Assembly: GCA_002345575.1 (NCBI GenBank)
Contig: DDVX01000019.1
Span: 1 to 64,000, forward strand
DNA: 64,000 nt
Reading direction: 5' to 3'
Source: Stutzerimonas stutzeri
GTDB lineage: Bacteria > Pseudomonadota > Gammaproteobacteria > Pseudomonadales > Pseudomonadaceae
Shown: in pieces, positions 54,449-63,081 of the stretch
How the letters are laid out: every line of letters starts with the position of its first letter
How positions within the stretch are numbered: position 1 is the stretch's first letter
Program-made: the position numbers and the translations under genes
Notes under the pieces: generated by a model
What the model saw: only the letters and a program-made list of their open reading frames with translations
Databases searched by the model: none
What the model was told of the DNA's origin: nothing

Positions 54449-56134
54449 ATGAGCGAAAGCTTTGCAGAACTTTTTGAAGAAAGCCTGAAATCCCTCGACA
54501 TGCAGCCGGGTGCCATCATTACTGGCATCGTGGTCGACATCGACGGTGACTGGGTCACTGTCCATGCCGGTCTGAAGTCCGAGGGCGTCATCCCGGTCGA
54601 GCAGTTCTACAACGAGCAGGGCGAGCTGACCATCAGCGTGGGTGACGAAGTTCACGTTGCGCTGGACGCGGTTGAAGATGGCTTCGGTGAGACCAAGCTG
54701 TCCCGCGAAAAAGCCAAGCGTGCTGAGTGCTGGATTGTTCTGGAAGCGGCTTTCGCAGCTGAGGAAGTGGTCAAGGGCGTTATCAACGGTAAGGTTAAAG
54801 GCGGCTTCACTGTCGACGTTAACGGCATCCGTGCGTTCCTGCCAGGATCCTTGGTCGATGTCCGTCCGGTGCGTGATACCACTCACCTGGAAGGCAAAGA
54901 ACTGGAATTCAAGGTCATCAAGCTTGACCAGAAGCGCAACAACGTTGTCGTTTCCCGTCGTAGCGTCCTGGAAGCCGAAAACAGCGCCGAGCGTGAAGCT
55001 CTGCTGGAATCGCTGCAGGAAGGCCAGCAGGTCAAGGGTATCGTCAAGAACCTCACCGACTACGGCGCATTCGTCGACCTGGGCGGCGTAGACGGCCTGT
55101 TGCACATCACCGACATGGCTTGGAAGCGCATCAAGCATCCTTCCGAGATCGTCAACGTTGGTGACGAGATCGACGTCAAGGTGCTGAAGTTCGACCGCGA
55201 GCGCAACCGCGTTTCGCTCGGTCTGAAGCAGCTGGGCGAAGACCCATGGGTTGCCATCAAGGCCCGTTACCCGGAAAACACCCGCGTATTGGCCAAGGTC
55301 ACCAACCTCACCGACTACGGCTGCTTTGCCGAGCTGGAAGAGGGTGTGGAAGGCCTGGTACACGTCTCCGAAATGGACTGGACCAACAAGAACATCCACC
55401 CGTCGAAGGTCGTACAGGTCGGCGACGAAGTGGAAGTCATGGTTCTGGACATCGACGAAGAGCGTCGTCGTATCTCCTTGGGCATCAAGCAGTGCAAGTC
55501 CAACCCATGGGAAGACTTCTCTGGCCAGTTCAACAAGGGCGACCGCATCTCCGGCACCATCAAGTCGATCACCGATTTCGGTATCTTCATTGGTCTGGAC
55601 GGCGGCATCGACGGTCTGGTTCACCTGTCCGATATCTCTTGGAACGAAGTCGGTGAAGAAGCCGTACGCCGCTTCAAGAAGGGCGACGAGCTGGATACCG
55701 TCATCCTGTCGGTCGATCCGGAGCGTGAGCGCATCTCCCTGGGCATCAAGCAGCTGGAAGACGATCCGTTCTCCAACTACGCGTCCATCAATGACAAGGG
55801 CAGCATCGTCCGCGGCACCGTGAAAGAAGTTGACGCCAAAGGCGCCATCATCGATCTGGGCAACGATATCGAAGCCACCCTGAAAGCGTCCGAAATCAGC
55901 CGTGACCGCGTTGAAGATGCGCGTAATGTGCTGAAAGAAGGCGACGAAGTCGAAGCTAAGATCATTAGCATCGACCGCAAGAGCCGCGTCATCAGCCTGT
56001 CCATCAAGTCGAAAGACGTTGAGGACGAGAAGGACGCGATGAAGGAACTGCGTACCAAGCAGGACGTAGAACCTTCCGCCGGCCCGACCACCATTGGTGA
56101 TCTGATCCGCGCGCAGATGGAAAACCAGAACTAA
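54449..56134 (+). CDS. rpsA: 30S ribosomal protein S1
   Basis: 561 residues with six S1 repeats; repeated signatures such as LTDYGAFVDLGGVDGLLHIT, LTDYGCFAELEEGVEGLVHV and ITDFGIFIGLDGGIDGLVHL are plain. Binds mRNA leaders on the 30S subunit. Own transcription unit between two terminators. ihfB, which often follows, is not here. Confidence 0.98.
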   Translation: MSESFAELFEESLKSLDMQPGAIITGIVVDIDGDWVTVHAGLKSEGVIPVEQFYNEQGELTISVGDEVHVALDAVEDGFGETKLSREKAKRAECWIVLEAAFAAEEVVKGVINGKVKGGFTVDVNGIRAFLPGSLVDVRPVRDTTHLEGKELEFKVIKLDQKRNNVVVSRRSVLEAENSAEREALLESLQEGQQVKGIVKNLTDYGAFVDLGGVDGLLHITDMAWKRIKHPSEIVNVGDEIDVKVLKFDRERNRVSLGLKQLGEDPWVAIKARYPENTRVLAKVTNLTDYGCFAELEEGVEGLVHVSEMDWTNKNIHPSKVVQVGDEVEVMVLDIDEERRRISLGIKQCKSNPWEDFSGQFNKGDRISGTIKSITDFGIFIGLDGGIDGLVHLSDISWNEVGEEAVRRFKKGDELDTVILSVDPERERISLGIKQLEDDPFSNYASINDKGSIVRGTVKEVDAKGAIIDLGNDIEATLKASEISRDRVEDARNVLKEGDEVEAKIISIDRKSRVISLSIKSKDVEDEKDAMKELRTKQDVEPSAGPTTIGDLIRAQMENQN

Positions 56135-56149
56135 GTTCTGACTCCATCT

Positions 56150-56179
56150 AAAAAAGGGCGACTTCGGTCGCCCTTTTTT
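56150..56179 (+). terminator. rpsA terminator
   Basis: GGGCGAC-TTCG-GTCGCCC stem (56156-56173) flanked by six A before and six T after; works in either direction, also for the marR gene. Confidence 0.9.
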
Positions 56180-56231
56180 GTGCCTGCAGTTTCACGCTGC
56201 ACGCTGAAGTCTGTTCAGGTTAAGGGTTTCT

Positions 56232-56675
56232 CTAAGTGCGCTGGGTTACCGCAGCCAAGGCCTGGTTGACCATCAGCCAGCCCCGTACGGCGTCCTCGCC
56301 GACCTCATCAAAAACCTTCTCGATCAGGCGAATCTGCTCACGGCGCAAGGCCTGCTCCAGCTTGGCGCCCTCGCTGGTGAACCGCAGTAGACGCTTGCGC
56401 TTGTCGTCCTCGGCGGGTTGGCTTTCCACCAGGTGCATCTCTATAAGCTGGCGCAGCGGGGTGTTCAGAGCCTGTTTGCTGACGCCCAGGTAGCCAAGCA
56501 ACTGTTTGACGCTAAGCTCAGGGTAGGCGGCTATGAAGAACAGGATACGGTGATGGACGCGAGAAAGACCGCGGCGTGCGAGCATCTCGTCAGGCTTGGC
56601 TGTGAATGCCTGATAACCAAGAAAGAAGCGCTCCATGATCAAGCGCTGGTTAATGCTGTTTTTTAGGTCAGGCAT
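56232..56675 (-). CDS. MarR-family transcription regulator
   Basis: 147 residues from ATG 56675. Winged helix: LSRVHHRILFFIAAYPELSV, LGYLGVSKQALNTPLRQLIE (recognition helix), then the wing with DDKRKRLLRFT. Divergent from a glutathione-transferase gene, 133 bp between starts, so it likely represses or activates that gene and itself. Ligand unknown. Confidence 0.9.
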   Translation of the reverse strand: MPDLKNSINQRLIMERFFLGYQAFTAKPDEMLARRGLSRVHHRILFFIAAYPELSVKQLLGYLGVSKQALNTPLRQLIEMHLVESQPAEDDKRKRLLRFTSEGAKLEQALRREQIRLIEKVFDEVGEDAVRGWLMVNQALAAVTQRT

Positions 56676-56708
56676 ATTGACGTATTTGTCTGTGGGGGCG
56701 TAGTTTAG

Positions 56709-56723
56709 GTCAAGCAGTTTGAC
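56709..56723. promoter_or_regulatory. Possible MarR operator
   Basis: GTCAA-GCAGT-TTGAC, a 15-bp palindrome in the middle of the marR-gst divergent region. Confidence 0.45.
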
Positions 56724-56808
56724 TTGTTTTACAGGCTTCCGCATCTGCTGCGTTTATGGAGCCAGAGAGCTGGAAGGACGAGCGTGCTATCAAAGAGGGG
56801 CGAGCAGG

Positions 56809-57411
56809 ATGTACAGGGTTTACGGCGATTATCGGTCCGGCAATTGCTACAAGGTCAAGCTCATGCTGCATCTGCTTGGGCTGCCTTACGAATGGGTACC
56901 GGTAAACATTTTGCGCGGTGAAACGCGAGAAGAGGCGTTCCTCAAGCTCAATCCTAACGGCAAGATCCCGGTTCTGCAGCTGGACGATGGCTCATGCCTA
57001 TGGGAATCAAACGCCATCCTTAACCTGCTCGCAGATGGCAGCGAATTGCTGCCGAGTGATGCGCGCTTACGGACCCAGGTTCTGCAGTGGCAATTTTTCG
57101 AGCAGTACAGTCATGAGCCGTTTCTGGCAGTTGCCAGGTACATCAAGGTGCACCTTGGGATGCCGGAAGAGCGTCGCGAGGAGTACGAAGCCAAGCGCTA
57201 CGATGGCTATCACGCCTTGAACGTGATGGAGCAGCAGCTGGTGCGTACCCCGTACCTGGTAGGTGAGCACTATTCCATCGCAGACGTGGCGTTGTATGCC
57301 TATACCCACGTTGCCGAGGAAGGTGGTTTCGATCTGGAAGGCTACCCGGCGATCCGGGCCTGGCTGCAGCGAGTCGCGAGCCATCCGCGGCATGTCGGGA
57401 TGTTCGATTGA
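56809..57411 (+). CDS. Glutathione S-transferase family protein
   Basis: 200 residues (start MYRVYGDYRSGNCYKV). Thioredoxin-like N-domain with Ser/Cys near the active position, NPNGKIPVLQL, and WESNAIL; helical C-domain with YSIADVALYAYTHVAEEGGF. Probable role is conjugation or reduction of electrophiles; substrate unknown. Controlled perhaps by the divergent MarR. Confidence 0.88.
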   Translation: MYRVYGDYRSGNCYKVKLMLHLLGLPYEWVPVNILRGETREEAFLKLNPNGKIPVLQLDDGSCLWESNAILNLLADGSELLPSDARLRTQVLQWQFFEQYSHEPFLAVARYIKVHLGMPEERREEYEAKRYDGYHALNVMEQQLVRTPYLVGEHYSIADVALYAYTHVAEEGGFDLEGYPAIRAWLQRVASHPRHVGMFD

Positions 57412-57464
57412 GATCAGGATTTGGAGTCAGAGGGATAAGGGGGCGAGAGCGTCGCTGAAAAGAC

Positions 57465-57508
57465 ACTGGAGGCTGGAAGAAGGTTAACTTCCAGCCTCCA
57501 GTTTCTTA
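57465..57508. terminator. Convergent terminator between gst and folE
   Basis: A 15-bp perfect stem (57465-57479 with 57488-57502) and a T-rich tail; reaches the folE stop on the other strand. Confidence 0.85.
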
Positions 57509-58051
57509 TTTGACCAAGCCGAGAAACTCGCTGCGGGTGGCAGGGTTTTCGCGGAACTGGCCGAGCATCACCGAAGTGACCATCGAGGAGTTCTGCTTCT
57601 CCACGCCGCGCATCATCATGCACATGTGCTGTGCTTCGATTACCACGGCGACACCCCAGGCGCCAGTGACCTGCTGGATGGCCTCGGCGATTTCGCGGGT
57701 GAGGTTTTCCTGGATTTGCAGGCGTCGAGCATACATGTCGACAATACGCGCCACTTTGGACAGGCCGAGCACCTTGCCATTGGGCAGGTAGGCGACATGC
57801 GCCTTGCCAATGAAGGGCAGCATGTGATGTTCACATAGCGAGTACAGCTCGATGTTCTTAACCAGCACCATCTCGCTGTTGTCGGAGCTGAACAGGGCGT
57901 TGTTGGTGACTTCCTCCAGCGTCTGCTGATAGCCCTTGCATAGATACTGCATGGCTTTGGCGGCACGCTTGGGCGTATCGAGCAGCCCTTCGCGGTTGAC
58001 GTCCTCGCCGAGCTGGCCAAGGATCGCGGTGTAATGTTGTTCCAGTGACAT
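57506..58051 (-). CDS. folE: GTP cyclohydrolase I
   Basis: 181 residues from ATG 58051. Zn-ligand Cys/His in YSLCEHHMLPFIG and QHMCMMMRGV; core motif KVLGLSKVARIVDMYARRLQ. First step of folate synthesis, GTP to dihydroneopterin triphosphate. Type IA enzyme. Single gene, ending at the shared terminator. Confidence 0.96.
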   Translation of the reverse strand: MSLEQHYTAILGQLGEDVNREGLLDTPKRAAKAMQYLCKGYQQTLEEVTNNALFSSDNSEMVLVKNIELYSLCEHHMLPFIGKAHVAYLPNGKVLGLSKVARIVDMYARRLQIQENLTREIAEAIQQVTGAWGVAVVIEAQHMCMMMRGVEKQNSSMVTSVMLGQFRENPATRSEFLGLVK

Positions 58052-58171
58052 TGAGCTACCTGTGGGCTTCGTGTGAGCGCAAGCGCGAAGGGTAGGACGC
58101 ACCCGCCTCTCTGGCAAGGGCAAGCTACAAGTTTCAGTCCGCAAGCAGCGCGTTGAGGTGGCTTGTGGCTG

Positions 58172-58729
58172 CTACTCGTCCCGTCCTTCGAGCATGGTTC
58201 GCTTGAGTATCAGGTAAATTGCGCCAGTGCCGCCGTGGCGGGGTAGGCACGAGGTGAAACCAAGGACCTGAGGATGTTGACGCAACCAGGTATTCACGTG
58301 ACTTTTGATCAGAGGTCTTCGGCCGTCGGTGCGTGCAGCTTTGCCATGCGTAACGCGCACGCAGCGGATTTCAAATTTGCAGGCTTCGGCAACAAAATCC
58401 CAGAGCAGCTCGCGCGCCTTTTCCACGCTTAGCCCATGCAGGTCGAGACTGCCCTCGAAAGGGATCTGTCCAGCCTTGAGCTTGCGCATCTGGCCTTCCT
58501 GCACACCATCGCGCGCCCAATAGAGTTCATCCTCGGGGGCCACATCGATAATGAATTGATCGGACAGGCCATCGATGCGAGCTTCGCCGCTGCTGATACT
58601 GGCGTTGGCTCGACGAGTAGCGATCTGAGCCTTGTTGCTGCGCGGTTTACCGGTGTCGGCCCGGTCGTGTTCAATGGGTTTGACGCCGCGAACCGCTGAC
58701 TTGAAAAGGGAAAAATCGTCGTCTTGCAT
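58172..58729 (-). CDS. Smr-domain protein
   Basis: 185 residues. An N-terminal charged segment, then a MutS2-type Smr domain with SLDLHGLSVEKARE and RVTHGKAAR, a putative nuclease fold. Similar to YfcN/SmrB-like proteins that cut mRNA at collided ribosomes; whether this one does is unknown. It is about 120 nt from folE on the same strand. Confidence 0.9.
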   Translation of the reverse strand: MQDDDFSLFKSAVRGVKPIEHDRADTGKPRSNKAQIATRRANASISSGEARIDGLSDQFIIDVAPEDELYWARDGVQEGQMRKLKAGQIPFEGSLDLHGLSVEKARELLWDFVAEACKFEIRCVRVTHGKAARTDGRRPLIKSHVNTWLRQHPQVLGFTSCLPRHGGTGAIYLILKRTMLEGRDE

Positions 58730-58815
58730 GCTGCCTCCGCATTTGCCGGCAATTTTATCCCAGGGGCTGGCTCTATGGCACTTGCGATTCGGCTTGGTGA
58801 TGCTCGGATGAGCGT

Positions 58816-59133
58816 TTAGCGTTTTTTGCCGAGGCGAGGCGACAGGCTGATACCGGAAGGGCCATAGAGGCGCCGGCGTATCCGGCGTCTGATAAACAGG
58901 CCGACCCAGAGCAGAACCGAGCCCAGCAGCAGCGAGGCGATGGCCATTTCTGGATCAAGTGTCATGTCGCCAAGGACATGATTGATGTCTAGCAGGGAGG
59001 CAGCGCCGGCGAGCGTCAGAAGAACTCCGAGAATAATCAGCAGCAGAGCGAGAAGCATACCGAAGCGTGAGCGCCATCTTCGTGGCTGACGAGGCCGGAG
59101 GCGGCGCGCATCGAAGTTATCGGTCAGTTTCAT
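58816..59133 (-). CDS. Small inner-membrane protein of unknown function
   Basis: 105 residues with two hydrophobic helices (about 25-48 and 62-80) separated by a short loop, with basic ends (RRWRSR, FIRRRIRRRLYG). No family recognised. It could be an accessory or stress protein; nothing more can be said. Confidence 0.7.
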   Translation of the reverse strand: MKLTDNFDARRLRPRQPRRWRSRFGMLLALLLIILGVLLTLAGAASLLDINHVLGDMTLDPEMAIASLLLGSVLLWVGLFIRRRIRRRLYGPSGISLSPRLGKKR

Positions 59134-59216
59134 TCCGCTCGCCTCTCAGGGTCAGGGCTGTGACCGAGTACGCCCGGCCAGGTTCATTGCCTGTCAGGTA
59201 CGCTCTTCGATTCAGC

Positions 59217-59810
59217 TCAGGCCAGCGCTTCGGCATTATCCACGCAGGCGGCGAAGTTGTCGGCTAGGATGGTCATTTCCACTCGATGCACCTGTTCTGC
59301 ATCGATTGAGCCGTCGCCCATGGGCAGGTCGCGCGTGGCACAGGCCTTGTCCACCAACGTGCAGCGGTAGCCATAATCCTTGGCGGCCCGGACGGTGGTG
59401 CTTACGCTGGAGTGGGTCATGAAACCGCACACCACCAGATCGAGGCGGCCATGCTGTTGCAGCAGGTCATGTAGTGGCGTACCGGCAAAGGCGTTGGGCA
59501 GCGTTTTGCCTATCACGGTTTCGCCGGCCAGGGGAGTTGCTTCCGGCATGATCTGGCCGCGCAGGCCTTGGGGGTCGAACAAGCCGCCCACGATGCCCAG
59601 ATGGTGAACGTGCACGATGGGCGAGCCGGCTGCGCGAGCAAGCGCCAGTAGACGGGTAATTTCCTCAAGCGCCGGGGCCAGGTTCGGCAGAGCCATCGCA
59701 CCGCTGCGATATTCTTCCTGGGCGTCGATGACCAGAAGCGTCGCGTTGGCCAGAGTCGCCGGTGCATAACTGCGGCCACTGAGCTGTAGCAAGGTCTGTG
59801 GCTTGGACAT
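59217..59810 (-). CDS. Isochorismatase-family (cysteine hydrolase-like) protein
   Basis: 197 residues, isochorismatase fold. Catalytic Asp29 (LLVIDAQEEY) and Lys102 (IGKTLPNAF) are present. The usual nucleophile position in the MTHxC-type motif reads MTHSSVSTTVRAA, with Ser135 where Cys is expected. It may be a variant hydrolase or a non-thiol isochorismatase-type enzyme. AAGGAG lies upstream of the ATG. Confidence 0.85.
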   Translation of the reverse strand: MSKPQTLLQLSGRSYAPATLANATLLVIDAQEEYRSGAMALPNLAPALEEITRLLALARAAGSPIVHVHHLGIVGGLFDPQGLRGQIMPEATPLAGETVIGKTLPNAFAGTPLHDLLQQHGRLDLVVCGFMTHSSVSTTVRAAKDYGYRCTLVDKACATRDLPMGDGSIDAEQVHRVEMTILADNFAACVDNAEALA

Positions 59811-59999
59811 GACTGACTCCTTGTTGTGTGAGGGGGCCTGATTGTGGCCTCAGATGATGGATATGTGAACCGTCGAGGCCCATGATTCGCTTGTCGAATA
59901 ATTAAAATATGGCATTTAGCTATCTTTCTTGGTCGGAGAAGCTGAGAAACCTTGCGCACTATCGGCTAAACTTTCGCACTTTTGACCGGAGATGCCGAC

Positions 60000-60938
60000 G
60001 TGACCGCTTCGCCTTCCCGATTGCGTACGCTGCGCGATTACATACGCTGGGCCGTCAGCCATTTTCATGCCGAGCAGCTGTTCCATGGCCATGGCACCGA
60101 CAATGCCTGGGACGAGGCGCGGCAGCTGGTGCTGGGTGCGTTGCACCTGCCTTGGGAAATTGCCGATAGCTACCTCGATTGCCGCCTTGAAGATGACGAG
60201 CGCGAACACCTGCAGAACCTGCTGCGTCGTCGTATCGAGGAGCGCGTCCCCACCGCCTACCTGCTTGGGCAGACCTGGTTTTGTGGTCTGCCATTCATTG
60301 TCGATGAGCGGGTGCTGATTCCTCGCTCTCCAATAGGGGAGCTGATCGAGCGGCGCTTCGAGCCTTGGCTAGCAAAGAAACCCGCGCGGATTCTAGATAT
60401 GTGTACCGGCTCGGGTTGTATTGGGATTGCCTGCGCCTATGAGTTCCTAGAAGCCGAAGTGGTGCTGGCGGATATCTCCTTCGATGCGCTCGAAGTGGCC
60501 AATCGCAATATCGAGCACCATGGTCTCGATGATCGTGTCTACACGGTGCAGAGCGATGGTTTCGATGAGCTGCCTGGTCAGCGTTTCGATCTGATCGTCT
60601 CCAACCCGCCGTATGTGGATGCTGAAGACTTCGCCGATATGCCCGAAGAGTATCACCATGAGCCGGCACTAGGGCTGGCTTGCGGCAGTGACGGCCTTGA
60701 TCTGGTGCGGCGGATGCTTGCCGAGGCGGCGGATCACCTGACCAATTGTGGCAGTCTTATCGTCGAGGTCGGCAACAGCCAGGAGCATGTCAAGGCGCTT
60801 TATCCTGAGGTGGACTTCACCTGGCTGGAATTTGTCGAAGGTGGGCATGGAGTATTTTTGCTGGCGGCGAGCCAGTGCCGTGAGCACCAGGCGTTGTTCC
60901 GTGAGCGGCTTAAGGCTGGCGGTGCTGAGCCCGGCTAG
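60000..60938 (+). CDS. prmB: Ribosomal protein L3 glutamine methyltransferase PrmB
   Basis: 312 residues from GTG 60000 (CGGAG upstream). SAM motif LDMCTGSGCIGIACAY and the catalytic NPPYV characteristic of glutamine N5-methyltransferases. The L3-type N-terminal helical domain separates it from PrmC. Precedes aroC by two genes, as in P. aeruginosa. Confidence 0.93.
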   Translation: MTASPSRLRTLRDYIRWAVSHFHAEQLFHGHGTDNAWDEARQLVLGALHLPWEIADSYLDCRLEDDEREHLQNLLRRRIEERVPTAYLLGQTWFCGLPFIVDERVLIPRSPIGELIERRFEPWLAKKPARILDMCTGSGCIGIACAYEFLEAEVVLADISFDALEVANRNIEHHGLDDRVYTVQSDGFDELPGQRFDLIVSNPPYVDAEDFADMPEEYHHEPALGLACGSDGLDLVRRMLAEAADHLTNCGSLIVEVGNSQEHVKALYPEVDFTWLEFVEGGHGVFLLAASQCREHQALFRERLKAGGAEPG

Positions 60939-60953
60939 TCGAGATAGCAGGCT

Positions 60954-61742
60954 TCAGCGGGTCGCGATCCAGATCAGCAGGCCTGCCTGGAACAGTGAAA
61001 ATGCGATCAGGCAGGCGATGGTGAAGCGCAGGGTGCCGTCTTCACGACGAAACCGGTTAAGCCGCTCCTGGATGTCGCGAATCTTGATTTCTTGCTCGAG
61101 CAGGTTGCGGTCGGCCTGTTCGAGCATGGCCGCGGCATCGCTCAGTTCGATGATCTGGATTTTCTCGGCATTCCAATCGGGGCGCAGTGTGCTGACACGT
61201 GGCACGTTGTAGAGCGCCTTGAGCTGCTGAGAGTCGGGGTAGATCACTTCAAAACCCTGGCTTTGCAGGCAGCGATCACGCCGTAGGCGCATGTCATCGT
61301 TGGTTATGTCCCCAGCAGGCAGGACACCTTCCTTGACCAGATAGTGCGACCAGCGTTTCTGTGCCCAAAGAGCCCCCTGCGCCAGCAGAAAGCGGCCGAG
61401 GCCCCGATTGGCCGGCTCCAGATGCAGTCCCGTCTCCGGACCGAAGTGCAGCTCCTTGGCTTCGTGGTCCACCCAGATTTCCAGCCTGTTGTATTTCGCC
61501 GACAATTTTTGGCCGGGGAGGCGGATGCTGAGTTTCAGCAGGCTCTGCTGGCGCGAATGCCGCTCGACCTGACCGAGTTCGACAAAGCGCAGTGGCCGTG
61601 CGCCGCTGTTGCCATCGGTCGTCAATGGTGCGAGACGCAGCAGACGAAAGCGGTCCGGTGCCAGTTCGGCCCAAGGATGCGGGGTGTGCGATTCGGGCGC
61701 TTGTGCGTCGCTGTCGGTCGGTGCGGGTGTGTTGTCTGTCAT
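60954..61742 (-). CDS. Conserved tail-anchored protein of unknown function
   Basis: 262 residues. Long soluble part without a recognised domain, a coiled-coil-like stretch near 205-235 (LEQADRNLLEQEIKIRDIQERL), and one C-terminal hydrophobic helix (LRFTIACLIAFSLFQAGLLI) as a tail anchor facing the cytosol. It lies between prmB and aroC, where pseudomonads carry a similar gene. Confidence 0.75.
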   Translation of the reverse strand: MTDNTPAPTDSDAQAPESHTPHPWAELAPDRFRLLRLAPLTTDGNSGARPLRFVELGQVERHSRQQSLLKLSIRLPGQKLSAKYNRLEIWVDHEAKELHFGPETGLHLEPANRGLGRFLLAQGALWAQKRWSHYLVKEGVLPAGDITNDDMRLRRDRCLQSQGFEVIYPDSQQLKALYNVPRVSTLRPDWNAEKIQIIELSDAAAMLEQADRNLLEQEIKIRDIQERLNRFRREDGTLRFTIACLIAFSLFQAGLLIWIATR

Positions 61743-61918
61743 GTGGCGTCCGTAGGCCTTGCGGTGATTCAGTTATATCGGCGGCTGCTCGTTCATCTGG
61801 AGGGTGGCCTTGTGCCACGCATTAGCGCAAAGCATCGTCACCACGGGATGCGGCGAAACCCGCAGCGGCTCGGGTATACTTTGCGCCCTTTGTTCAGGTC
61901 GATTGCGGAGCACCCTGC

Positions 61919-63010
61919 ATGTCCGGCAACACATACGGCAAGCTGTTCACCGTCACCACTGCTGGTGAGAGCCATGGCCCGGCGCTGGTCGCCATTGTCG
62001 ATGGCTGTCCGCCTGGGCTGTCGCTGTCGCTGGAAGATTTGCAACGTGACCTCGATCGGCGCAAGCCTGGCACCAGTCGCCACACTACTCAGCGTCAAGA
62101 GGCCGATGAGGTGGAGATCCTCTCCGGAGTTTTCGAGGGGCGTACCACGGGTTGTCCGATTGGCTTGCTGATTCGCAATACCGATCAGAAGTCCAAGGAC
62201 TATTCGGCAATCAAGGATCAGTTCCGCCCGGCTCATGCCGACTACAGCTATCACCACAAATATGGCGTTCGCGACTACCGTGGTGGTGGCCGCAGTTCTG
62301 CTCGTGAGACCGCCATGCGCGTGGCTGCCGGAGCCATTGCGAAGAAGTACCTGGCAACGCTGGGGATTCAGATACGTGGTTACATGAGCCAGTTAGGTCC
62401 CATCGAAATCCCCTTCAAAACCTGGGATTCGGTGGAGCAGAACGCCTTCTTCAGCCCGGACCCGGACAAGGTGCCTGAGCTTGAAGCTTATATGGACCAG
62501 CTGCGCCGGGATCAGGATTCGGTCGGGGCGAAGATCACTGTGGTGGCCGAGGGTGTACCGCCGGGGCTGGGCGAGCCGATATTTGATCGTCTGGACGCCG
62601 AGCTGGCCCATGCTTTGATGAGCATAAATGCGGTCAAGGGCGTGGAGATTGGTGCCGGTTTCGCCAGCGTTGCCCAGCGCGGCACGGAGCATCGCGACGA
62701 GCTGACGGTGGAGGGTTTTCTCTCCAATCACTCCGGCGGCATCCTCGGAGGTATCTCCTCCGGCCAACCTATCATTGCCCACCTGGCGCTCAAACCCACC
62801 TCGAGCATCACCACACCGGGTCGCTCCATCGACACTCAGGGCAATCCGGTGGAGGTCATTACCAAGGGGCGCCATGATCCCTGTGTTGGTATTCGTGCCA
62901 CTCCCATTGCCGAGGCGATGATGGCTATCGTATTGCTGGATCATCTTCTGCGCCATCGCGGCCAGAACGCGGATGTGCAGGTCCCAACGCCGGTACTGGG
63001 TCAGCTTTGA
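61919..63010 (+). CDS. aroC: Chorismate synthase
   Basis: 363 residues. Family signatures GESHGPALVAIVDGCPPGL, RYRGGGRSSARETAMRVA-like (DYRGGGRSSARET), and RHDPCVGIRATPIAEAM. FMN-dependent 1,4-elimination of EPSP to chorismate, joining the tyrA-aroA and pheA steps encoded nearby. A TATACT (61875-61880) may be the -10 of its promoter. Confidence 0.97.
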   Translation: MSGNTYGKLFTVTTAGESHGPALVAIVDGCPPGLSLSLEDLQRDLDRRKPGTSRHTTQRQEADEVEILSGVFEGRTTGCPIGLLIRNTDQKSKDYSAIKDQFRPAHADYSYHHKYGVRDYRGGGRSSARETAMRVAAGAIAKKYLATLGIQIRGYMSQLGPIEIPFKTWDSVEQNAFFSPDPDKVPELEAYMDQLRRDQDSVGAKITVVAEGVPPGLGEPIFDRLDAELAHALMSINAVKGVEIGAGFASVAQRGTEHRDELTVEGFLSNHSGGILGGISSGQPIIAHLALKPTSSITTPGRSIDTQGNPVEVITKGRHDPCVGIRATPIAEAMMAIVLLDHLLRHRGQNADVQVPTPVLGQL

Positions 63011-63024
63011 TCGGTAAACCTCAG

Positions 63025-63072
63025 GCTTCAAGTTGCGTGTACGACACTGTGTCTCTGCGCGTGGCTTGAAGC
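63025..63072. repeat. Palindromic element between aroC and the MFS gene
   Basis: GCTTCAAG (63025-63032) and CTTGAAGC (63065-63072), the same short motif as the element before hisC, and again placed directly before a start codon. Confidence 0.5.
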
Positions 63073-63081
63073 TTGCTACCT

